Shown one piece after another: positions 1-9,562 of a stretch of 64,000 bases of DNA (the stretch's first letter is position 1; each line of letters opens with the position of its first letter). The position numbers were made by a program, and so were the translations under genes. A model generated the notes under the pieces. The model had not been told where the DNA came from and made no database searches. It saw nothing but the letters and a program-made list of their open reading frames with translations. Origin of the DNA: Aotearoamyces nothofagi. Its lineage: Eukaryota > Ascomycota > Leotiomycetes > Leotiales > Tympanidaceae. The DNA is taken from contig JADDTR010000026.1 of NCBI GenBank assembly GCA_015345905.1, positions 62,001-126,000 of the forward strand, written 5' to 3'.

Positions 1-125
1 TGTGCACGAGTAGCGACTATTCTATTCTACTGTATTCTACTGTATTCTGCTGTACTCTACTCTACTGTACTGTACTCTACTGTACTCTACTCTACTGTAC
101 TGTACTCTACTGTACTCTACTGTAT
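1..125. repeat. Degenerate minisatellite, TGTACTCTAC-like units
   Basis: The first 125 bases are an almost continuous array of 10-base units such as TGTACTCTAC, CTACTGTACT and CTACTGTATT, repeated about a dozen times with small changes. The array may continue off the left edge. Similar TGTAC/GTACA-rich arrays recur near 43.0-43.6 kb, 43.9 kb and 58.0 kb. Confidence 0.85.
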
Positions 126-1540
126 TGTGGGCGGGAACCGTGCTTCCAGGCCCCGTCGTCTCGCTGTTTAGCGGTCCACCACAGCCTCCGCCGACGGCCA
201 AAGAGTATGCAGTCGCGACAACAGAGAACGGACAGCTCGCCGCAGAAATGCAGAAATGCAGAAATGCAGAAATGCAGGAATGGCAGATGCTCTCGTTGAG
301 TTCGCGCTCTGGTTATGGCCCGTCTGTTGGTGGTGGGAGACTCTCGAGATGTCGCATCGGAGATCGGGTCGCATCTGGCATCGGAGCTGATTCAACGGCA
401 TCTACCTGGCCTGTACAGGAACGAGGCCGTACTACAACAGCGGTGTACACAGCAGAGGTGCTGTACCGCACCGTACAGGACGTCCTACTCCTGTGCTGGG
501 AGGATGCGAGGCTTCAGAGGCCACTCGTCATCTCCGCCAGTGCAGCGCTGGGCAATCAGTCGAGCGTGGGCCCCCCCGTTTCACATTGAAACCGCCCATT
601 TCCCGAGCCGAGAAGCCGTGCAGAGGCCCAAGAGGACCGCGGTGCAGCAGAGACGGCCAGAGCGGCGAGTCCACAAGCACGCCGGCATCATGGGTTCTGC
701 GAGGCAGGAGGAAAAGGACGAGCGAAAAAAAAACAAATCAGCGGTGGGTGCAGTCGAGGCAAATCTCGTCATGCCAGCGCCAGCCTTGCTTGCACCTACG
801 CAGCGTGCAGGAACTGGTGGTCTTGTACTGGGCGAGGGATGGGGTGCTGCCGGCAAGTATATGTACGGATACGTGTACAAGTTATAGAGAGCTGCCCCTA
901 CTCCGTACAGCTGTGGGCTTTCGTCCAGAATCGCTCCCACAAATGCCGTGCTACACCAATGCACTGCACTGCCTCAGTTCGAGATTTGGCCGGCTCAGGT
1001 CAGTATGTCGCTCGCTGTGCAACGGAGGTACAAGTACTGTACAAGTACAAGAGCGCCGTGTCTGCGGAGTAGAAAGCGCGTGTTCACGTCGTACCCGTCT
1101 GCTCCACGCCTTTCCCAGGCTCACGCTCGCCCACCTGTCGGTCTCGGCATTGCTCGCTGATCACATTACCGTACAGTACTATCGGAGAAGGCTCCACCGT
1201 CTCTATATTGTATCCGCATTATTCTCAATCTCTTATATAGTACCGCAATATTAATACGGTCCCACCACGCCTCTTATGTTTATTATGGAGCTCCTCCTGT
1301 GTTTACACGGCGATAACGAGAACCGAGCTTGCGTGGCTTGACCCCAGCTTGGGTTTGGCATTTAGGCTACGTATCAGAATCACGTGACGCAATCTTTAAT
1401 TCGAGCTCCAGTTGAGCCTCAGATTTAGCGCGGGTCGGCCGAGAGAAGCGGTGATCCGAGAAGCGTCAAGACACACCTGCTCCAGCTCCCCGTCGAACCG
1501 CCAACCCCGTAGTCGAGCCCGTCCAACCCCGCAATCAAAG
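126..1540. other. Gene-free GC-rich stretch with short tandem repeats
   Basis: Several overlapping open frames occur on both strands here, but none resembles a known protein, and they overlap each other in a way expected of GC-rich noncoding DNA. A tandem repeat of the 9-mer CAGAAATGC (about four copies) lies at about 245-282. TGTAC/GTACA motifs continue to about 1180. The last 150 bases are the likely promoter of the uS14m gene. No coding gene or RNA gene is supported. Confidence 0.6.
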
Positions 1541-2070
1541 ATGTCCATGTTCCGGTCGAAGAAGCTCGATCTGGGCTGCTTCATCAACATCAAGGTCATC
1601 CGCGACCACACGAAGCGCAAGGTCTTTGCCGAGAACGAGACCCAGAGGTGCGTACCGGCCATGGCGACATCGCAGTTGTCATCAATCATGGGCCCCGGAT
1701 CAGGCCAGCATGTCAATTGGGTTGAGGACTGTGCTAATGCTCGGTTTCTAGACAAGCTCTCCGCTACATCATCCGTAACTTGAGCCTGCCGCCCCGGACG
1801 CGTGCCCAGGCACAGCTCGAATTGACCCAGATGCACTGCTACACGCGCCCGACACAGATCCGCAACCGGTGTATAGAGGGTGGCAAGGGACGCGGCATAT
1901 TGAGAGACTTCAGACTATCCAGAGTACGTTGTTTCCAACCGCATCCTCCTGGAATAGAGCTCCTATGCTTTTATGTTTTTGGTGTGCTAATGCTTTTGCC
2001 TCTTTAGTACAACTTCCGTATGCTAGCGCTTGCTGGTGAAGTCCCTGGTGTCAAGAAGGCCAGTTGGTAA
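1541..2070 (+). CDS. MRP2: Mitochondrial small-subunit ribosomal protein uS14m (Mrp2)
   Basis: Predicted mitochondrial ribosomal protein of the S14/uS14 family, a 3' (head) domain protein of the small subunit. Three exons, 1541-1647, 1752-1923 and 2008-2070, give 113 residues. Both introns are GT-AG, and the first has a GTGCTAATGC branch site just before its acceptor. The C-terminal half carries the uS14 signature (RNRC, then GKGRGILRDFRLSR, ending in GEVPGVKKASW). There is no zinc ribbon, as usual for the mitochondrial form. The start ATG is the first codon of the conserved MSMFRSKKLD N-terminus. The length fits the family. Confidence 0.93.
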
Positions 2071-3111
2071 TGCCTGGATTCTCGATGCCGGCTGAGAGAA
2101 TGGCTAGTTGTGGAGTGTGCGACGTGGCTTCCGATGCCGAAGGTCATTGCTGTATCAATATGTGTTTAGGCGATTGCATCTGGACGGCGTTATAGATTGG
2201 AGAGCAGGCTTGGTAGATTGTAGACCTCGAAGCTGAGCAACATTCAACGAATGAACTTATCAAACGCTGTATACTACTCTATATCCCCGATGCTTATGAT
2301 TCTTATGATGCTACTACCTACTGTCGATAACAGTATCTCCTACTAAACACAGACCATACGTGGCCATTCTCTTTTTAAGCATCATCCAGCTCAGCCTCTG
2401 ACACCATTGAGACTCTGCGCAGACCTCCACCTGGAACCCTCATCTGGAATACATATCCCATCACCCGTCCCCAGCACCGACATCTCTTTGAATAGAAGGC
2501 AGATGCCCATCTAAGAAGTATACGATGGCACTTTACAGGATATTTAAATTAATTTTATATCAGGACCCTTAATAAATCCCAACGAATCATCGAGGGATTT
2601 TGTATTAGTGATTGTTTAATTATAATTATTCAATGGTTTATTATTTATGCATAAAATAACGAATAACGATATAAGAGTTCTTGAAGATTTCTAGATTTAT
2701 ATATAGTATTTAGTTTAATTTTAGTTTCAAATATCAATATCAATATCAATATCGTATTAGTATAGATAATTACTAGTATAACTACCCGATATCTAGTATT
2801 CAGCTCGTTGGTATTCCGTACAATGACTTGGCTGGGTAAGCCTACTGAGATGCCTGTACGACGCAGGTCCCCTTAGCGACAACAGCAGCGTTGTACAGTG
2901 AGGTCCATTCAGCGTTTGGGGCAGAAGATAGAAGATAGAGTAGGCGAGCTGATATCAGAGCAGATAAAGATTAACGTCAGATCTATGCTAACTGCATCTA
3001 GGCACTATCTCTCGCTACGGTACGGGGACTGAGGGGTTACCGACAAAGGAGAAGTGCCGGTCAGAACCTCATGGCTCGGCTAGGTCTACCCATTGTAATC
3101 ATATCTATATC
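2071..3111. other. Intergenic, including an AT-rich island
   Basis: No gene is seen. About 2530-2800 is strikingly AT-rich compared with its flanks and contains a hexamer run, (ATCAAT)n-like, near 2732-2754. It could be a decayed repeat, but no terminal repeats or coding remains are recognisable. Confidence 0.5.
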
Positions 3112-5342
3112 ATGAAAGAGGAAGCTCTACCGCTTGCGAATCGAGGCAACGACAATGTTGCTGATGGCCAGTCGCCTTTTGAATCCGTCGGGGACTCAAA
3201 ACCGCTGCCTCACGGATCTTCCGACGCTGGCGGAGTCACACCCTCTGGACCCTCGAGGATCCACAGAAAGGAGAAGAGAGCAAAACGAGAGGTCCCTGTC
3301 AAAGCTTCAAAATCAGTGGTCAAAGTCAAGAAGGAATTGCCAGACCAAACCGGACATCTGGAAGATTATACCGTATGTACAACCCAGTACATCTCGTTCT
3401 GGTCGGCGTGCACTCCCTTAAAGATATACTGACTACGCAGGCACCGCTTTGCAACATCTGCTCTAGACCTGTAACCCGGCAAGGGGAAGGCGGAGAGTTA
3501 GAGGCGTCAAAGAGAAAGAACTCCGACGGCCGTGTGAGCAGGCCGACGTCGTCGTCGACTGCTACGTCGAGAGAAGTCACGGGACTTCGGACGTCGCCCG
3601 CTCGATTCGATAGGTCCAAGGCCACGGGACCCGGCAGCTGTATATGTGATGTGCATAGAGTAGAAGCGTGCAGTATGCTTCCCGGCGAATATTACCCTAT
3701 AGGCGATTCTTATACTATCGCCAACCCCATCAAACGCAATCCATTTGATTCTTCTCCAGCATCGCGGCTGTCGCCCGACACATATACAGTAGTCGACAAA
3801 TGTAAGTTATTATCTGCTATCTACCATCACGTGTATCTTGGACTTTATTCATGTCTGAAAGCCGCCATCTTAATGATAACCGTGTCAAAAATATGGTATA
3901 TTTGTTGAACAAAGTATGGCAGCAAGGGTCCTGATAGTACTTCTGTTCAAGTCTTTGTCCTTTATTGGTGTCTTTATTGGTGGTTTATAGGACTTTGATC
4001 TCCAAATATTCTAGCTAACATCCCAAGGTATCGGTACATATTACGAGACCTCATCAGGCGATGGACCACTACGGTCAACTGTCATGCTTGCTGCCATGAC
4101 TTCTCCTGGCTTGTTCCACGCCACCATATCTTCAACTCTCGCAAATTTAGAGACGTTGACTGACCAGGATTTTGGCACAAAAAACCTAGTTCATCAAACG
4201 GTAGCTATTCAATGTATCAACCAGAGCTTCGACAATCCGATACAGGCTAGTAGTAGTGAAGTCATCCTGGCAGTTATCTCTCTTTTCAATGTAGAGGTAG
4301 GACCTTCGAATCCACCTGGGTTATATCTGCTGATTGCAATCCCTGGCTAATAGCTCCTCGCCGGCAATGTTGATAAAAGCCACATGCATATGCGTGGCCT
4401 CCAGAAAATGATATTGTTAAGAGGAGGCATACACAAACTTGGATTTGACGGAGCAGTAATGAAGCTGATATTAATGTAAGCATCTCTCTCTCTTCGATGT
4501 ATATGCTCGTGATGCCATTGGGAAATCAACGCGATAGTGGCACCATAAGCTATGGTGTTCTAACACAGCTTCTACAAAAGCTAATTGCAAATAGAAATGG
4601 TTACTACCAGTGTATTATAACATCATCACTTACAAACAATTTTTTACCACACGACACCCCACAGACTCCACATTTAGAGGCATCTACTGGCGTCAAATTC
4701 CCAGTTGACTTCCGGTGCTTCACGCTCCGAGAACTGTATTTTAATCCCCGACAACTCTCACGCATCAACAATCAAACCATCCAATTACTCGTCTACTTCT
4801 GCCAGATGGCCGACATCTCGAAAATATGGCATCTTGACAAGCCGGCTGGGCCCGACATAGGCGCACTGGCCAACAGATGGATGTCCGTTCGATCAAATGT
4901 GCTGGCCCTGCCTTCGGCCAGCACTCTGCAAAGCCGTGGCAGGCGCCTCGACGATACATATGAATCTTGCCGCATTGCCGCCGTCATTTTAAGCAACAAA
5001 GGTCTCCAGGTCTTCCGGCCCGCTCTTTCCACGCCGCCGGTGCAGCCATTTGATAACACAGGTACACAATGCACCTCGACAGCAGCAGCACGCAGCGTAG
5101 CACACATCCATGATCTAAAAACCGCACTGCAGCAGACCAACCTCCTCGGCTTCTGGGAACCCATCCCTGGCGCCCTGATATGGTGCCTAGCGATCGGCGC
5201 AAACGGCTCGTCGGGCAAGGCGCAGCGCAAGTGGTTTGTGGTGCAGCTATCGCGCGTCACGATCGTGTACGGCCTGCGAACGTGGAGCGTGGTGGAGAAG
5301 TCGCTGAGGCTGCTCTTGTACGCTGTCAAGAAGTTGCAGTGA
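3112..5342 (+). CDS. Fungal-specific transcription-factor-domain protein (DUF3468-like), no zinc cluster seen
   Basis: My five-exon model (3112-3372, 3441-3801, 4028-4296, 4354-4475, 4595-5342) is in frame throughout and gives 586 residues. The middle and C-terminal parts resemble the Fungal_trans_2/DUF3468 domain of Zn2Cys6 regulators: a helical stretch with SPGLFHATISSTLANLE, then HMHMRGLQKMILLRGG, then YESCRIAAVIL, then PGALIWCLAIGANGSSG. The N-terminal 200 residues are basic and Ser-rich, with a CNIC pair but no CX2CX6C zinc cluster. A nuclear regulatory role is inferred. The last intron (4476-4594) is the least certain: the family usually has more residues between the RGG helix and the next block, so an exon may be misplaced or degraded. 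Confidence 0.65.
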
Positions 5343-6058
5343 GGAGTTACCTGGAGCGGAGCTTTGGGGTGGCAGCCTGGGAATCGCTTGGAAAGGAGTA
5401 TGGCGTCTGGATTAGGTGGTTGGGATGCTGTGTCATAATTTTGTACATGTCATATATATACCATGCTGTTAGCGATAATGTGTGAAATACCAATGTTGTC
5501 TTTCTATGAATCTGCTGCTCGTCGTCTGGGTCGGCTATATTGAGCTTCACTGAAGGTCGAGCATGTGAGCCGTTTCTCTCGAACGAGAGCTGCCGACTTG
5601 GATGCTATAAGACGGATTCTATATATCTCTACGTACTCTAGCTATAGAAAAACCCCCCAAAAATGCCGAAAGAAATGGAAAAGCTTTACGTGTAGCTTCT
5701 TACAGTAATCTGATGTTCCTGTCTTCCCTGCATATTCATCCGACCAAAAGGGACCCTTCTATTGATGATTGACAACTTATTCCTGGTGTCGCAGCATGGA
5801 AACATATTTCAATTCAATATCCTGAACAATCTGGAGTGGAAAAGAAGAAATACTGTTCTGTACAGTGGCAATTGAGGTAACAGATATATCACTAATCTTG
5901 TACGGGTAATAATTAAAGTACTGAGGTTTGAACTTTCAGTTGGAGCCTGAGGGCGGTGACGCTGTGCGACAACGTTTAGTACCGTCCAATACGTAGCTTA
6001 ACCTCGCGAATTATATCGCGACAGCATCCCCATCAGCATCACCAACCCACCAGCAACC
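5343..6058. other. Intergenic, nothing recognised
   Basis: 716 bases with no convincing open frame on either strand. It should hold the 3' end of the upstream regulator gene and the promoter of the downstream mitochondrial gene. Confidence 0.5.
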
Positions 6059-7717
6059 ATGCGGCCACATAGTCGTCGAATACTGTCCCTTCGGCCATTT
6101 CGTCCTCCCAATCGCTTCTTCACCCAGTTTCCTCGCTCTCGACCACAACTTCCATTCCTCGCACAGACAAAAGCGCAACCTCGGCGGCAAGCCCGCTACC
6201 TCACCACAGAACGAAAACGATGGATCAAGGACGAAGTATGGCGTGCCGGTAAATATACCGTGGTAATCTGGACCTCGGGTGTCCTGTTCTTTGTGATTGC
6301 CTTTGGTGTTCAACAGGAATACATGGAGAGGGAGTTTCCTTCACCACACGAGTGGTCATGGATATCACGGAAGAATTACAGGAGCGCGAAATACGACGAG
6401 CAGCCAGCCATTGACGGCACCGGCCCTGTGGATTGGGCGAGGTCTGCGCAAAACTACTCAGACCTGCTTAAACGATTGGAAGATCCTGCAATCGATGGTG
6501 CTGGCCTGGAAGAGCAGGACGAGGGCGGTACACTGGTTGCAGGCATAGGGAAGACGGGCTACGACATCTCAAATATGCCAGAACCGTGGCGACGAGGATC
6601 TCATGATGTCTTGATGGGTAATGCGCGAGCCGCAGAACACCTAGATGATTGGGTTCGGGATAGAACACGGAATGTAGCTTTCCCAGCGAATGTGATAGTT
6701 GGGCCTTCAAACCCGAACCCTCAACCGGTCCCTCCAGGAGCAAAATCAGCACCCCGGGAAGAAGATTGCGAGCCGGCCTTCAATCCACCAGAGACCTACT
6801 ACATGCGAATTCTTACTACGCGCGGATTTACGGAGAAGCAGAAGCTTGATGCTGCATTGGCCTATGCGACGTGGTTAGACTACAAGGGCACACCGGACAG
6901 CGCAATGGAGATGTACAAATGGGCGCTCGACATTGCAACCGAATCAGCACCTAATTCAAGCACGGCACTTGATAAAAGCACTGGGATAATCAATCCAGGA
7001 TCAGCTCCGGTATCATCAAACATCTTACTAGCAACCACCTCCCTCGCAGTCCACCACGCCCGCAACGCCGAGCTCTCCACCGCCCTCCCCATCTTCCTCT
7101 CCGTCCTCCGTGCTCGCCGCTCTCTCCCCACCGACGTGCCAACAATGCGCTCAACCCTCACCCCCGACTCCGAAGACGTCCCCGGAACCTTCTCTACCTT
7201 TCTTTCCCTTATCCGATCCGCTATCGTCCCTCCTAAATTCCCTCCCGCGCCGTCCGATGGCACGACGCCTCCATCTCGAGACCCGAAGGAAAGATGCGAG
7301 GAAGCAGGCTTGATGACATATATTGGCGAGATATTATACGCGTCAAACAACAGCACTTCGGCGCGGGAAGACGGGCTGGCGTGGACTCGGGAAGGGGTTG
7401 ACGTCGCGGAAGAAGAACTGCGGAGTAAGAGACTGAGCAAGGATGCAAAGAAGACGTGCAGTCAATGCCTGGAAACGGGACTGGGCAATTGGGCCAAGAT
7501 GGTGTCTAAGCTTGCCAGGGAAGAGAGGGAAAAGAGGGCCAGTAGCCCACCCGTCAAGGTTGGTGGGTGGCTCGGCTTTGGTGGCTCAGAGCCGGTGCAG
7601 GTCAAAGGGAGGTGGGAGAGTGAGCAGCACGTTGTGCAGGAGCGGGTGAAGAGGGCAAGGGACGTGCTTGGTAGCGACCCTTTGGCAGAGGACGGGGGTG
7701 CAATGCTGTTTGCATAA
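6059..7717 (+). CDS. Mitochondrial inner-membrane TPR-type protein, Mgr3-like
   Basis: Single-exon gene of 552 residues. Residues 1-50 are Arg/Ser/Pro-rich and lack acidic residues, as in a mitochondrial targeting sequence. A short basic stretch then leads into one membrane segment (about residues 67-84). The rest is soluble and helical, with TPR-like helices at about 240-300 (LDAALAYATWLDYKGTPDSA...) and a Ser/Lys-rich end. This layout matches the fungal Mgr3-like family; yeast Mgr3 is an adaptor of the i-AAA (Yme1) protease. Relatives are often mislabelled maltose permease in annotations, which one membrane segment cannot support. The ATG follows CAACC, a good fungal start context. The adaptor role is inferred from the family. 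Confidence 0.6.
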   Translation: MRPHSRRILSLRPFRPPNRFFTQFPRSRPQLPFLAQTKAQPRRQARYLTTERKRWIKDEVWRAGKYTVVIWTSGVLFFVIAFGVQQEYMEREFPSPHEWSWISRKNYRSAKYDEQPAIDGTGPVDWARSAQNYSDLLKRLEDPAIDGAGLEEQDEGGTLVAGIGKTGYDISNMPEPWRRGSHDVLMGNARAAEHLDDWVRDRTRNVAFPANVIVGPSNPNPQPVPPGAKSAPREEDCEPAFNPPETYYMRILTTRGFTEKQKLDAALAYATWLDYKGTPDSAMEMYKWALDIATESAPNSSTALDKSTGIINPGSAPVSSNILLATTSLAVHHARNAELSTALPIFLSVLRARRSLPTDVPTMRSTLTPDSEDVPGTFSTFLSLIRSAIVPPKFPPAPSDGTTPPSRDPKERCEEAGLMTYIGEILYASNNSTSAREDGLAWTREGVDVAEEELRSKRLSKDAKKTCSQCLETGLGNWAKMVSKLAREEREKRASSPPVKVGGWLGFGGSEPVQVKGRWESEQHVVQERVKRARDVLGSDPLAEDGGAMLFA

Positions 7718-7884
7718 CATGGCCACTCCATCGCTAGCAAATGGAAGCTCAAATTGGCGTCTTCCTGTATATATGACCTTGCTGCCTGTGAAATTACAAG
7801 CCAGCTAGCTACACATCATTCCCCTGCCGTCATGACACGGGAGAAGAGATGCAATCTTGGGCCCGTCACAAGGCCACCGTCTCG

Positions 7885-9562
7885 TCATTCCACACCCCCT
7901 GTGCCTGGACTACCTCCACCTTTAATCATACTCAAGGTTTCTCTTGCCCGCGCCGCCTGGGCCAGCTGCATAGTCTCGAGTTCCCGCTGCACCTCTGCCA
8001 AATCCGCACTGCTGCTCTGCTTCAAGGCCTCGCCTTCACCTACCGTCGAGCCATCCAGCGCCTCGAAGGTTTCGTGGATCGCAGGACCTTGGCCTGCCCA
8101 GTGATCGACCGGCGGCTTCTTCTTGCCATCTCCGCTCCCGCTCCTGCCGTGCTTCTCTCCTTCGCCGCTGGCGTCTGCAGCGTCGTCGCCGGTGCTGTGG
8201 GCGGGCGTGTTCTCATTGGCGTCGTCGTCGGAATCGTAAACCACGACCTCGTCGTTCGCGTACTCCGGATCGGCAGCGACGTCCTGGAACCAGTTGAGGA
8301 CGGTTCGGTAGCCCTTGGGCAGCATCGCCTCGCTGTAGTAGGGCTCGCCGAGGCTGTAGGTTGGGCAACCGAAGCGCTTGGATGAGGCGATTGGGGTGCC
8401 GGCTGGGAGGGAGGAGATGGTGAAGGAACGGCCGCGCTGTGGGGGTTGTGTCAGCCATGCTGTTGAATACTCGAGGTTTGAGGGAGTGTGGGAGGGTTAT
8501 AGAGAGTGCGAAAGGAGACCGAACATACCTTTTTCAACCAATCCTTGAAACCCCCTTCGCCCACATCCTGCAGCATATACCACGGCGCCAGCAGTGCCAG
8601 TGCCTGCATCCGCGAACCAAACTTCATCCAATTGGCCTCCTCGCTGAAGAACTCCACCACCCTCTCCGCGCCATCCGAAACTCCGATGACATCAATCTTC
8701 GCACTTGGCCTCACCATCGTTCCAATGACCTGCTCAAAGACGCAGGCCACATGCTCAGCAGTACTGCGATTCAGCGGAATGGTATTCTCCTCCTCCGAGA
8801 AACGGAACGGTGGGCTTACGGCCGATGGCGCCGGGAGCGCGAACCAGGACATCTGCGTGCACGCTCTGGCGCCGCGTCTGTGCCAGCGGAGCTGACCGAG
8901 ATTAGCAAGTACGATACCCGGAGAGTCATCTAGACTGCCATCGCCTGAAACGGACTCGGGCTCAGGATTGGATTTGGTGGGAGGTGAGGATGAGAGGGAC
9001 TGGATGTATTTGACGAAACTCACGGCGGATCCTTCGTCGATGCCGCCTTTGCCGCCGATGATGCGGTGGGCGAAGACGCCGAGGTCTTGGTTGTGCTCGT
9101 AGAAGAGCACGATGATGCGTGATTTGGTGTGGAGGTTGGCGGAGGTTAGGATTGGGACGTGCGGATCCTTGGGCGTGGCGGAGAGGGGGAGGAGCGTCTT
9201 CTCGAGGCCGAGTGCTTGGAGGCGGCTCAGGATTATGGTGCGTATTGCGCCTGGTGGATCGCTGTTAGTCTGGGAGTTCTTGGACGTGAAAGAAGAAGGA
9301 TGGAGGGGCTGGGTCGAGCCCTTACTGTTCATGGCTTCTCGTTGGAGGGCATTGTAGCGGTCGTTTTTGGTGAGGAAGAACTTGAAGTAGGACTTAGGGT
9401 CTTTGATGTTGCGGACTTCGTCATCGTCGTTGACGAAGTAGCTAGAGTATGTGAGAAGTGGTGAACAGATAGAGATGGATCTGGGAGGACGTACCCTAGA
9501 CCTTCAAGGCTGGTGGGGTAGACTGGATCTTTGGGGAGGCCGGGAGGGAGGAGGCGGAACAT
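7885..9562 (-). CDS. Arb2-domain protein
   Basis: Four exons on the minus strand (9562-9495, 9441-9326, 9250-8529, 8436-7885) give 485 residues. The N-terminus, MFRLLPPGLPKDPVYPTSLE, followed by YFVNDDDEVRNIKDP and NDRYNALQREAM, is the classic Arb2 domain start. Further blocks are IIVLFYEHNQDLGVFAHR, IVLANLGQLRWHRRGARA and EHVACVFEQVIG, ending in an alpha/beta-hydrolase-like core (KIDVIGVSDGAERVVEFF). The last 110 residues are acidic, Gly/Ser-rich and probably disordered. In fission yeast, Arb2 is part of the Argonaute siRNA chaperone complex used in heterochromatin silencing; whether this filamentous homologue acts in RNAi is inference. The intron at 9251-9325 has an ACTAAC branch site. Confidence 0.85.

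Noticed and set aside
315-1254. Frames of 190 and 253 codons
   Set aside because: They overlap each other and antisense frames, lack domains and splice signals, and lie in repeat-rich DNA.
6880-7440. 186-codon frame antisense to the Mgr3-like gene
   Set aside because: It is an antisense shadow without recognisable domain.
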